The translations under genes and the position numbers were made by a program. The notes beneath the pieces were generated by a model. It was not told the DNA's origin, ran no database searches, and saw only the letters and a program-made list of their open reading frames with translations. Shown here one piece after another: positions 33,965 through 43,226 of a stretch of DNA of 64,000 nucleotides. The stretch comes from Trichobilharzia szidati. Its lineage: Eukaryota > Platyhelminthes > Trematoda > Strigeidida > Schistosomatidae. The first letter of the stretch is position 1; every line of letters begins with the position of its first letter. Where the stretch lies: the NCBI GenBank assembly GCA_944472155.2, contig OX235272.1:83892020-83956019 (forward strand), read 5' to 3'.

Positions 33965-34345
33965 GATACCTGAAGATTAACTTGAAGTAATTTTGGTGGA
34001 CGGTGACTAGTAGTGTGGAATTCAGCTGGTGCTAAGAGCCAACACGTCAAGAGAAGCCACATATTTCGGTCCAATCAATTAATCGGAAAACCAAAACTGA
34101 ATTGAAACCAGACAGTAACTAATGCCCGTCGCATGACAGGTGGCTCCTGTGGCCCAAGTGGTCTAGTGGATGATACTTTGTGTTTTGAAACGATTGGCAC
34201 TGGTTCCGAGGCTCAGTGGGAACATCACCACTTATTTGGAATTCAGGTGCACCCAACTGACTGACGAGTCCCAAACAGGACGAAATATGGCACATCCTGG
34301 ACTCCACTACTAGTCACCATCCACCAAAATTACTTCAGTTCAGCG
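33965..34345. repeat. S-alpha-like SINE: inverted end plus full copy
   Basis: 34130-34345 is a plus-strand copy with the box-A-like GTGGTCTAGTGGATGA and a degraded B box (GGTTCCGAGGC), then the hammerhead and a CACCATCCACCAAAATTACT end. The same end is present inverted at 33965-34020, starting just downstream of where the ribozyme would cleave. The copy ends in unassigned sequence on both sides. Confidence 0.7.
34251..34305 (+). ncRNA. S-alpha-type hammerhead, core preserved
   Basis: The core CTGACGA is at 34261-34267, helix II GTCC/GGAC at 34268-34281 with loop CAAACA, and GAAA at 34282-34285. The cleavage triplet is ATC, ending at 34296. The cleavage-side helix I strand is CTGGACTCC. The opposite helix I strand (ACCCAACTGA) carries an ACTGA-like duplication and pairs poorly, so activity is doubtful. 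The motif is the one known from schistosome S-alpha repeats. Confidence 0.65.
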
Positions 34346-35060
34346 GATAAGTTCCAGAAGTTTAAAACATAATTTGTTGAAAATATTATAACGGAATACC
34401 TCGGTAATGAAAACCTCTGAAAATGAATTAATTTTAAAGGCATACATTTTATTTTTTTATGGGCAATTAAAAAAGATTGTTAACCTCCATCTATTTCACA
34501 GGGAAATCTATGTACTCTTCATTCAGTTCATCCAAATTTATTTCTAATATGGGACTGGAAACATAAATAGCGCACTGTAACTAATATTATACTTAGTCAA
34601 CCATCAAACAACGAACATTATTCACCAATGACTCCCATGAGAAACATAAATGTTTACCATTTGGTCTTTTTTTCTATTTCATGTTATTTTTTAGTAAAGA
34701 AAAGATATCCCGCTTCTCAGTTCAGGTCAAGTTTATAATGTATTTTGTCTATCAAAGCAGGATTTCATCGGGTGTTACGTTATCATTGTGTCTATATGCT
34801 GGATTATCGGTTTATTTGTAAACCATCCATGCGTAAATGACGTCTTGAAAACAGCTCAATACTCGCTGACATATCAAGGTCTGGGAAACCCCATCTCAGT
34901 GAATATTCCTTCATAAATGATGTGTGCTTACACTTATTTCAGTCACCACTTTGACTGTTACACAGAAAATCAATTGTACTATGATGTGAGTGAGTCATTT
35001 AAATAAGAGTACAGTATTACAGTCAGGAAACAATGTTCTCAAGGGTAGAAATATAGTCAC
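34346..35060. other. No recognised gene
   Basis: Non-coding; no family recognised. Confidence 0.3.
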
Positions 35061-35402
35061 AACACACAACTATGCATCACTATCAGTGGGAAAGATTTGA
35101 AGGTAGTCACCTCTCCCACATATCTAGGCAGTATAGTTCCAAGTACAGGCGATACATATGAGGATTTCAAAAGCAGGATTACAAAAGTAATGTGGACCTT
35201 CATCAATTTGAAATCAATTTAGAAATCTACTGAACTCAACAGAACAAAAAAATTGCCGAATTTTATTCAACATTAATGTTAAATCAGTTCATCTATGTTG
35301 TTCAGAGGTTTCGCGCGCAACGCTAACAATATTTTAAAGATTTCCATCAGTATCTCTGTTGGTTGCATGCCGAAGATTAGATTTTCAAAGCGAATTAGCA
35401 AC
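35061..35402 (+). mobile_element. RTE-like element, left part of a split copy
   Basis: Frameshifted coding for LKVVTSPTYLGSIVPSTG, a degraded IGKA stretch and IRFSKRISN (equivalent to IRWPERISN) stops at 35402. The next RTE segment follows at 36802, after the PLE-f insertion. GAATTAGCAAC is duplicated at the two edges. Confidence 0.75.
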
Positions 35403-36801
35403 CAATCGTGGAAAATACCCATTGGAACATTAGATTTAGAAGAACAAGAAGTTCAGAAAGATATCTTTTTGGCGATTTCATTCTCAAGAGCTGTACAATC
35501 GCATTTACATACATCAGTTTACAATTATTGTTTATTCAATTCCACACAGTAACGACGGAGATAATAATTTTCAACTTGAAATGTAAGTTATGAGGTGTGG
35601 ATATAGATTACAAGAGGCATAGAAACAAAAAACTACACAGGATTAGAATCTAATTGTAAAATGATTATTCTAAACGGATTACAAGTGTGATCAGGAGGAG
35701 CATGGGAACAAACTTAAAATAACTGATTTTATAACTGAAAAAAGTGGGATGAATTGAATTAATGTAAAGAGAGAAAATTACACACACAGATAACAAAACA
35801 AAAAAACTGAAGGATAAGGTAACATACCGAACTAGGTCCACGCACGTGTGCATATATCAGTTCACCTGCTCTTGCGGAGCTAGGTGCATAGGTCGTTCTA
35901 TGCGGGTCTTATCAAAACTTGTTAGAGAACATCACCCAGTATGCCTGCAAGGAGGAGGCACTGGTTCAATCAGAAGCGCAATAACTGAACATCTTGTCAA
36001 TACCTGTCACAGAATCTCAACCGACTCATCATTTAGAGTCATTTACAAAGTAAACAAAAATCTACCAAAGACAGTGTGCTTCCGACTTCTTTGTACTGCG
36101 GAAGCTCTCGCCATATGCATCGAAAAGCCGGAGCTATGTATTCAAAAGAAACTAGTCCAGCCTTTACAACTACCATGGACCTAGTTCGGTATGTTACCTT
36201 ATCCTTCAGTTTTTTTTGTTTTGTTATCTTCATTCAATTCATCCTATTTTTTCAGTTATAAAATCAGTTATTTTAAGTTTGTTCCCATGCTCCTCCTGAT
36301 AACACTTGTAGTCCGTTTAGAATAACCATTTTACAGTTATATTTTAATCCTGTGTAATTTTTTGTTTCTATGCCTCTTGTAATCAATATTCACACCTCGT
36401 AACTTACATTTCAAGTTGAAAATTTTGATTTCACTTTGTTTCCATGCTCATTTTGTTCACACCTGTAATTCGTCCTTAGCCTCTTGTAATTCATATCAAG
36501 TTGAAAATAATTATCACCTTTAATTTACCTTTAAAATTATTTCTCCAAATATCAAATATTAATTTTGCATACGTTGTAACTATTATCTAATCCTATGCAA
36601 TCTTGTCTCTAAGCCCCTTGTAATTTATATTCGTACCTTCAAACTTTGATATCAAGTTGAAAATTATTATCACCTTCGTTACTATGTGGAATTAAACAAA
36701 TAAGAATTGTATCCATGTAAACTAATCTATATAAATGCGATTGTACAGCTTTTGAGAATGAAATCGCTGAAAAGATATCTTTCTGAACTTCTTGTTCTTC
36801 T
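35403..36801 (+). mobile_element. PLE-f insertion: GIY-YIG domain between inverted terminal repeats
   Basis: The target duplication GAATTAGCAAC is at 35392-35402 and 36802-36812. Order: a 5' extension of about 33 bp with no inverted partner, an inverted left arm (about 35436-35846), then a 112-codon frame (35846-36184) with CIYQFTCSCGARCIGRSMRV, REHH, SAITEHLVNTC and the C-terminus ELCIQKKLVQPLQLPW, then the right arm (36175-36801). The right arm is longer because it reiterates a CTTGTAAT...CAAGTTGAAAAT segment about three times. YIG is changed to CIG. The RT is absent. Confidence 0.85.
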
Positions 36802-37135
36802 GAATTAGCAACATGCAACTCTTTCAAGCGATGAATCAATCAAGAATCCATCACCCAAAAAATATTCTGGGGAAAGTAGAAATGTATCGAACATACGCTG
36901 AGGAGACCGTTAAGTGTCATCACCAGCTAGGCCATCACTCGAGTGGAACTTAAATGGGTAACGACGAGTTATGCATATGCCCAAATGCGATATTGGGGAG
37001 ATCGTGCGAGTTGGAGATGAGTGCTCATGCATAATCATGGAGCTGGTTAAAGGCTATTGCAGAGAACAAGATGAAATGAAGGAGTGCTGCTGAAGACCTA
37101 TTTTCCATTCATGAACTACAGGAATAATAATAATT
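36802..37135 (+). mobile_element. RTE-like element, right part of split copy
   Basis: It continues the copy interrupted at 35402: LGKVEMYRTYAEETV corresponds to RRKWRWIGHTLRRPL. Then come HHSSGT-like bases, the RTE linker and a decayed CCTATTTTCCATTCATGAAC tail with AATAATAATAA. Confidence 0.7.
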
Positions 37136-37391
37136 TACACCAAAAATATTTTGAAAACGAATTGTTGTTTTAGCTGAACTCTCAACGGAAAGAGTTTATT
37201 TCACTGAGTAAACCAGATCACTTAAATTGAAACTTTCACCACTTTCACTGTAAATTACCTTTCAACGAGATCACCAACCCGGAAATTGATTTTTAACATC
37301 TCTTCGGATAAATATTTTACTAATGCGACGAGTGATCAGTGAATATTGTTGATTTTGGCTAGGGTTTTTAAGCTGAGTTATTTTTAAAGTT

Positions 37392-37858
37392 AAGGTCTGG
37401 CCTTGAAGGAAAGTAACTGAGAGACAGAGCTTCCACTGATTCTACTAGCACATCGTGTGTCCATCCAGGAAACAACAAAGAAGTCACCATTTAGGTTGAT
37501 GTATAGGACGAAACTACGATTACCAATACTCGGCACAACCTGGCCCCTCCACCAGCAGTGGGATTTAATGAGTCTGCAAACGGAACGGAAAGAAACCGTC
37601 AGGAATATAAAACGTGAACAGAAGAAAGACGCCATGAAATCAGAACAGGGAAAAAAGATGGGATACATGACCTTTGAGGTCAGCGATCAAGTAAAGTGTA
37701 GAGAAAGAAAGGATGCGGTTAGATGTGGGCCAGGTTCACGGGAACTCCTTCCGAAGTGGCACCAGCCATACACTGTCATTGAGAGACGTGGTACCGTTTA
37801 TGCCATCAAACGAGGGGATAAGCAGAAACATAATAACATCAGCCAACTGAAGAAATGA
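37392..37858 (+). pseudogene. Ty3/gypsy integrase C-terminus
   Basis: From about 37410 the frame reads ETELPLILLAHRVSIQETTK and KSPFRLMYRTKLRLPI, the end of the integrase catalytic region typical of gypsy elements. A Lys/Arg/Glu-rich linker and a chromodomain-side end (LLPKWHQPYTVIERRGTVYA, ISQLKK) follow. Upstream integrase, RT and protease are missing, so it is a 5'-truncated element. The LTR follows about 100 bp downstream. Confidence 0.8.
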
Positions 37859-38290
37859 TTTCAGCGGGATAAGGAAGCCGGGGCCAAGTACAACAGGAAG
37901 GGGCAGAACCGAGAAGGTCAGAGTAGCTCCGTTCGAAGCTATTTGATTAGGGGACGAGTGTGGCGTGTGCTACTTATAAGATTTATCAGTAGTACATAAA
38001 GAGACATTCGTCGGTATATAAACATCAAATGACAGGGAGATACATTTGGTGTCAGAGAAAACAAATGATTAAGTGTTGTGGAGATACATGGGAAACATGA
38101 AAGGAACACAGAGAAATACACAATATGAAGGAAGGCCAGAAGTAGCACAACACGGAAGATCTGTGCAAATGGTGATTTGAAGATAAGGTGTACATAATTT
38201 GGCTATATAGAGATACCGAATTCCGAATAAACATTGCATCGATAAATATGAGAACCCTGGTGAAGGATCATTTTCAAGAAGTAGTTTTTG
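37859..38290 (+). mobile_element. Polypurine tract and LTR of the gypsy element
   Basis: After the integrase stop, a purine-rich GGGGACGAG directly precedes TGTGGCGTGTGCTACTTATA (37959), a plausible LTR start. The LTR carries a TATATAA-like word at about 38015 and AATAAA at about 38226. The same sequence occurs inverted as a solo LTR at 48960-49261. The 3' LTR edge is unclear because a SINE-A begins near 38300. The start resembles Boudicca-type LTRs; I am not certain of the family. Confidence 0.65.
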
Positions 38291-38299
38291 TAGGTATTG

Positions 38300-38705
38300 C
38301 ATTTATTTCAGGTTAGACCACGGGTAGATATCAGTTGGAGAACCATTCAGTACGAGGGAGTGCTGAACAGCTGTTTCGTCCTAGTCTGGGACTCATCTTG
38401 AAAATTAATCTGGTGTTGGCTAGTAGCTGCAGTCTTCGGGAGAAGTCGTGACTCCCGTGAGGTTCATCCAGTAGAGAGTGAGGATGGAATCCCCTCGGAT
38501 GACATTGGTTTGTAGTCATGCTAAAATCACTAACTGGTAGAAGCTATAATTCATGGGCTGGATGGTCAACCAGGTCCCATTGGCTGAATGGTATACGAGC
38601 TTGCCTTGTAACTGGTAGGTACTGGGTTCGAACCCTCTTGCCGGGTGCATACCTCCGATGAGTCCCAAACTGGGATGAAACAGCTATTCAATACTTCCTG
38701 GTTTT
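38300..38705. repeat. SINE-A snap-back copy
   Basis: 38310-38398 is minus orientation (ribozyme area and body). From 38399 it is plus orientation through a whole unit with tRNA-like head (GGTCCCATTGGCTGAATGG; GGGTTCGAACCC) and ribozyme-like block (CCGATGAGTCCC, GGGATGAAAC). It ends at GGTTTTC, where it overlaps the PLE-f terminal repeat by microhomology. Confidence 0.7.
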
Positions 38706-38754
38706 CAAATCACGGAATACACACATTTGATCATAGGGAATAAAAAGACAGTTG

Positions 38755-38798
38755 CAGCGAAGAAAATTTTCTTTTCGACGAAGTCATCATCTAGGCTG
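38755..38798 (-). ncRNA. Hammerhead-like ribozyme in PLE-f 3' terminal repeat
   Basis: Minus-strand reading: helix I CAGC/GCTG, core CTAGATGA (CTGATGA with one extra A), helix II GAC/GTC with loop TTC, GAAA, a 14-base palindromic helix III AAGAAAATTTTCTT, C17 at 38759. All pairings are present, but the inserted core base may abolish cleavage. Related copies are at 5436-5485 and, degraded, at 46006-46055. Confidence 0.65.
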
Positions 38799-39216
38799 TA
38801 CATTCGTGTATTTATATCAAATGGATGGGAAAGTTCCAGAACAATTTCTGGTTAGGGGTTAAATTAATAAAAATTACAATTAGGAATTAGAATGCCATAA
38901 TAAACAGGGGGACGGATAAAACTCAAACAAAGTAGCATAATAACTAAGAAGATTGACATTGTGCAATTGGGGGTTAGAAATGTAAAAATAACAAAATATA
39001 CAGGATGTTTGGATAAGAAACTAGTGTGATGAATAATTGTTTATGCAATCAGGGATTAAATATGTAGAAATAATAAAATGACAAAATAAACAGGAAGTGT
39101 GGATATGAAAATATGGTGGTGTAAATAGGGATTAAGAAAACTTAAAATAACATGAATAAACAGGAAGTTTAGATAAGAAAGGCGATGGGATGGTCATTAT
39201 TAAAAAATTTACCTGT

Positions 39217-41268
39217 TTACGATGGCCATGGCAGGGACAGGGGTTGAATGTATTTCTTTTGGATACAAAGGGTGGGTTTGAGTTTTTGGATGGCTAACGC
39301 CTCAGCTATGCCCAAATGTCTTGATTTCACTCCCTTTGACAGGTTTGATTGAATCTTGTATATTACTTTGAAGGACTTTTCGGAAGGCGCTGAATGTACT
39401 GAGTTGACCAGATGTTCTGTCACTGAACTATATACACGTTTTTGCTCTCCTTTTACTAGCCAGGCTGGGTAGTGTTCACGAGCGCGTTTTCCAAGTTGGT
39501 GCATGGTACGGCCGATGTACTCAGCTTCACAAGAGCAAGTGAACTGGTATATGCATGTTGAGGTGGCCCAATGCTACAGCTTGTCTTTCGCGTTCTGGTT
39601 GAACAGTTTCTTGAAGGAAAACGTCAGCCGTAGGCTTGCGGCGAAGTATGTTTTCCTCAGCGATTTGGAGAGGCGTTTGCGAAAGATTTCTGCTTCGATA
39701 TCACCTTTGAATTCTAGATTAAGCAGAAGTATTTTCTTTGGGACGGATTGGACTTGTTCAGAAGTCTTCTTAGGTTTGAGATTCTTGTCTATGAACCTGG
39801 ACGGGAAACCAGTTTCCATCAGGGTTTTTCGGAGATTACGCAGTTCTTCTTCCATCACTTCCTCGCTGCATATCTTCCGAATCCTCGAGGAAAGAGCGTG
39901 TATCAGGTTCCTCCTTCTGCTTAGCGGTACGAAGCTTTGAAAGTTGATGAATTGTCCAGTCCATGTAGGCTTTTTGTATATGAACCTTTTCAAAGAGTCG
40001 TTGTCATTTCTTGTCAGATGGACGTCCAGGAAGTGGAACATTCCATCGGATTCGGTCTCAAGTGTAAAGTCGATGTTTGGGTGGGCGTTGTTGAAGATTT
40101 GAAGTAGGTTTTCAAGGTCTAGCTTCTCATCACAAATGATGAAAGTATCATCAATGTACCTCTAGTAGAGATGAAGGTCGTCGATAGTTGATGATAAGGG
40201 GTTGTTTTCGAGGCTGGCCATAAAACAGTCGGCTAGGAGTGGTCCGAGTGGCGAGCCCACTGCTACGCCATCTGTTTGCCTGTAGATTTCATTGTTGAAT
40301 CTGAAGTAGACGTTGAAGGTGCAGCGTAGTAACAGCTCCTTTAGATAATGCATCGGTATGCCGACATCTATGCTGTTGCATTGGATGAAGTGACACAGAA
40401 AGCATATATTTTCTGTCAGAGGAACATTGGTGAACAGAGAGACGACGTCTAGGGAGACCATCTTTTTATTTGCGAGGTTGACATTTTTAATTGAATCCAT
40501 GAAATCGAATGTGTCGCGGAGGTTGTATCTAGACAACTTTTCTTTCAATGGTTTAGGAATTTCTACCAGCCACTTCGCGATTAGGTGATATGGCGAATTG
40601 ATCATATCTAATATTGGGCGGAGTGGGACGTCCTTTTTGTGCACTTTGGGTAGTCCATACATTCGTGGCGATGTAGAATCAAATGGGCGAAGTTTTTCAT
40701 ATAGTTCTGAATTGATAATCGATTCACCTTTCATTTTTTTCAATAATTTGGTTAGCTGGAGCTCCGTCTGTTCAGCTGGATCATTTTGGGTGGTCTGTTT
40801 TTGAAATTTGCTGTCATCAGATAGAATTGACGAGAGTTTATTCACATAGTCTGACTTGTTAAGCAGAACAATTCCAGAACCTTTGTCTGGTCGAGCTATT
40901 ATCAGGTTTTCATTTGATTTCAATTCTTTGAGTTGCTTTCGATGTTCTTTTGAAAGCATATTGCGAAGTCTAGGTTTTTTGTTGATGTAGTCGAAGCAGC
41001 AATTCAAAACAGTTGATTTGAAGTGTTCTGCACTTTCATATGAAATTGGGACTAGATTATTCGTCTGACTAATCAAATTCTCGAATTGTACTTTGGTGTT
41101 CAGTTCATTTACTTTTGATGATGCATCACAAAATTTTGGTCCGAGCGACAACAGTTGCATTTGAATCGGTGAAAGTGAGACATCAGAAAAATTGAATACA
41201 TATTTCTTGGGACAAGATGGGAAAGCTGTTTCCTTGGTGACTGATTTTAGGCTTTGTTTAAGTTTCAT
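39217..41268 (-). pseudogene. PLE-f reverse transcriptase with GIY-YIG endonuclease
   Basis: One frame interrupted only by TAG at 40162-40164 and TAG at 39574-39576. Features in order: PDKGSGIVLLNKSDY, SPRMYGLPKVHK, LRPIL, MVSLDVVSLFTNVPL (motif A), GVAVGSPLGPLLADC (motif B), RYIDDTFIICDE (motif C, directly after the first stop), FLDVHLTRN, YKKPTWTGQFINFQSF and a thumb ending LRKTYFAASLRL. After the second stop comes TCIYQFTCSCEAEYIGRTMH (GIY-YIG with Cys lead), REHYPAWLV, VTEHLVNSVHS and a LCIQKKYIQPLSLPW end. All RT catalytic residues remain. The protein would reverse-transcribe and nick DNA during insertion. Confidence 0.85.
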
Positions 41269-41344
41269 GATGATATTTTCCTTTCTCTTCTCTGAGACTG
41301 TATTGGCGTAGTGTTTGAATGACGCCCGTTCATCAACAGTTAAG

Positions 41345-41629
41345 TCATAAAGAACGTGGGACGTTTTGTTCCAGTTCAGCTAATCTGGATCGAACGGCAT
41401 CAATGTGATTCTGGGTGTGTCTTCTGAGCGTGCGTGAATTGGGAGATAAATGGTTTCGTCTCAGATTTTTCCAGAATGCTTTCGGGTATTCATGCTTATC
41501 CAGACAGCTTTTCCAGAAGGAAATCTTCGCATTCGCTTCGGCAAGCTTGACGGACAAACGTAGAAACTTGTTCAGTTTCTTTACCGTCGAACGGTCCTTG
41601 CTCGTTTTCAAATAACGGAATATACACAT
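41345..41629 (-). pseudogene. PLE-f ORF, N-terminal module
   Basis: 94 codons (MCIFRYLKTSKDRSTVKKLN onward), basic and likely helical, ending ELEQNVPRSL then stop. A single base change of frame near 41350 would connect it to LYDLTVDERASFKHYANTVS and the RT frame. Such an N-terminal stretch precedes the RT in canonical PLEs. Confidence 0.65.
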
Positions 41630-41672
41630 TTGATCATAGGGAATAAAAGGACAGTTGCAGCGAAGAAAAGAT
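41605..41672 (-). repeat. PLE-f 5' terminal repeat
   Basis: It repeats the GATCATAGGGAATAAAAGGA and CAGTTGCAGCGAAGAAAA bases of the 3' end. The element's outer edge on this side falls within about ten bases of the position where the hammerhead would cut. Confidence 0.75.
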
Positions 41673-41744
41673 TTTCTAAATCACAGCTTTAGTATAAAGT
41701 TTCAATTTCTGTATACTATTTGTATATTATTATTTTTTTTTTTT

Positions 41745-41935
41745 TTTGATTTACAGCTTGATTTCCACACCGTATTTTCAGTACAAGTGTGGAACTTTCA
41801 GCATGGATATCGGTTGCCCAAATTCAGGCATACCATAGATATCGGGTGTGCGCCGGCAGGGGTTCGAACCCCGGACCATGTGCATGGTCGGCGAGAGTCC
41901 TAACCACTGTGCCACCGACGCACATTTAAAACAGT
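41745..41935 (-). repeat. SINE-B-type tRNA-like head with divergent body
   Basis: The minus strand gives TGCGTCGGTGGCACAGTGGT and GGGGTTCGAACCCC, a well-kept tRNA-like A and B box pair. The downstream body does not match the other SINE-B copies closely, and the RTE-type tail is missing. Confidence 0.65.
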
Positions 41936-42062
41936 TAGTCCCTTTTATAAATTTCGATAGCGTTATTAGAAGATTGAGATTATCTGAAAAACAATGTGAT
42001 GTATTTGCGCTATACTTTTCGAACAATCTGATCACACACTTACTTGTCAAGTCGATATATAT
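41936..42062 (+). repeat. Inverted copy of the PLE-b upstream piece
   Basis: GATAGCGTTATTAGAAGAT and the next 85 bases match the reverse complement of 43140-43224, the 5' edge of the minus-strand PLE-b at 42063-43226. The PLE-b is thus followed at its 3' side by an inverted copy of its own truncated start. Confidence 0.55.
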
Positions 42063-43226
42063 ATGAAAAAATTAAGGGCAATTGAATTAAACAAAGTGAC
42101 AAAAAAAGATTTAAGAATGATTAACACAACGTTTGGTAATCCAGTCAAATAAGGATTACCAAGGTAGGTTAAGAGTAATAATAAACTGTTTTTGAATACA
42201 CAGGGGGGGGGGCTTAAGTTTATGAATAGCTATAGCCTCAGCGTATTTCAATAAGCGCCCTTGACCATTTTTATAGATGACCTTAAAGGCTGAGTTAACA
42301 TCAATCTTATGGTTCATCTGGATTAGGTGTTTAGCTATAGACGAAGTTGGTAGTCTGACACCTGCATCTATTGGTTTTTCACAATTCATTTGTTTTTCTA
42401 ACCATTTCGGGATATGCTCTCCCACCCTCACATGCAAAGCACGATTACTCCTCCTTATGTATGTGTGTCCGCACACACACATGAAAATTGGCAAATAATG
42501 TGGGATGTGACATAATTACTTGTGCGCTTTTGAGGTTTGCAGCGGGGCATACTTTTGGCTTTTTCGGTAATTACAAGCCGGGCTGCATAGTAGGTTCTAA
42601 GGATGATCGAATTCAACCTTTGTCTCAAAATCCTATTGTTTATTTCCCCGTTATATGGTAATTTGATGAAAACATTTTTCTTAGAGCCAGAATGGAATGT
42701 AGGTTTAAAGACTAATTGACTTCTACACCTGTTTAAAAATTGTAAAGGATATCCGTTTTCACCAAGAGTATCCATCAATATTTCATTTTCTTTTTCTATA
42801 ACATCAACCGTACAAATACGTTTTATACTTATATCAAAAATATGTTGAATCCTCTTAAATAGACATTTCACCAAGCCTCTCTTATGTTGTAATGGACAGA
42901 AACTGTGAAAATTAAGATACTACCTTGTCCAAGTGAGCTTTCTGTAGATTGGTAGTCTTATTGAACCATCATCTCTTTGACTCAGAAGTATGTATAAAAA
43001 TGCAAGCTGGTTGCGACTTTCTTCCTAGTATGTAAGACTAATATGATTCTGTACAGAGTTAAGTCTGTCTAATAGACGACCCGCATCTTCATGATCGTCG
43101 CATATCAAAATGATATCATCTACATATCCCCTATAGAAGGACAAGTAAATGTGTGATTAGACTGTTCAAAATGTATGGCGCAAACACATCATATTTTTCA
43201 GATAATCTCCATCTTCTAATAACGCT
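42063..43226 (-). mobile_element. Penelope-like element (PLE-b), RT motif C to GIY-YIG
   Basis: Minus-strand order: YRGYVDDIILICDDHEDAG (motif C intact), a LYILLSQRDDGSIRLPIYRK stretch, LNFHSFCPLQHKR, MVKCLFKRIQHIF, KICTVDVIE, KKNVFIKLPYNGEI, ILRTYYAARLVI. After a frame change comes the GIY-YIG domain (CVCGHTYIRRSNRALHVRV, GEHIPKWLEKQ, AKHLIQMNHKIDV, IAIHKLKPPPLCIQKQ, LNLPW). The YIG motif is changed to YIR. It is 5'-truncated where the CR1-like element begins. Confidence 0.85.

Larger units (their letters stand above)
38701..41672 (-). mobile_element. Near full-length Penelope-like element (PLE-f) with direct terminal repeats
   Basis: The block CACATTTGATCATAGGGAAT with flanking bases appears in the same orientation at 38714-38770 and 41620-41672, as expected of PLE pLTRs. 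Between them one coding region runs on the minus strand from an N-terminal module to a GIY-YIG domain with only one frameshift and two stop codons. The 3' terminal repeat carries a hammerhead-like motif. This is the best-preserved autonomous-type element in the window. Confidence 0.85.

Noticed and set aside
36740..36800. Hammerhead in the right arm of the PLE-f insertion
   Set aside because: Helix III palindrome and GAAA are visible, but the core has several extra or changed bases and helix II fails.
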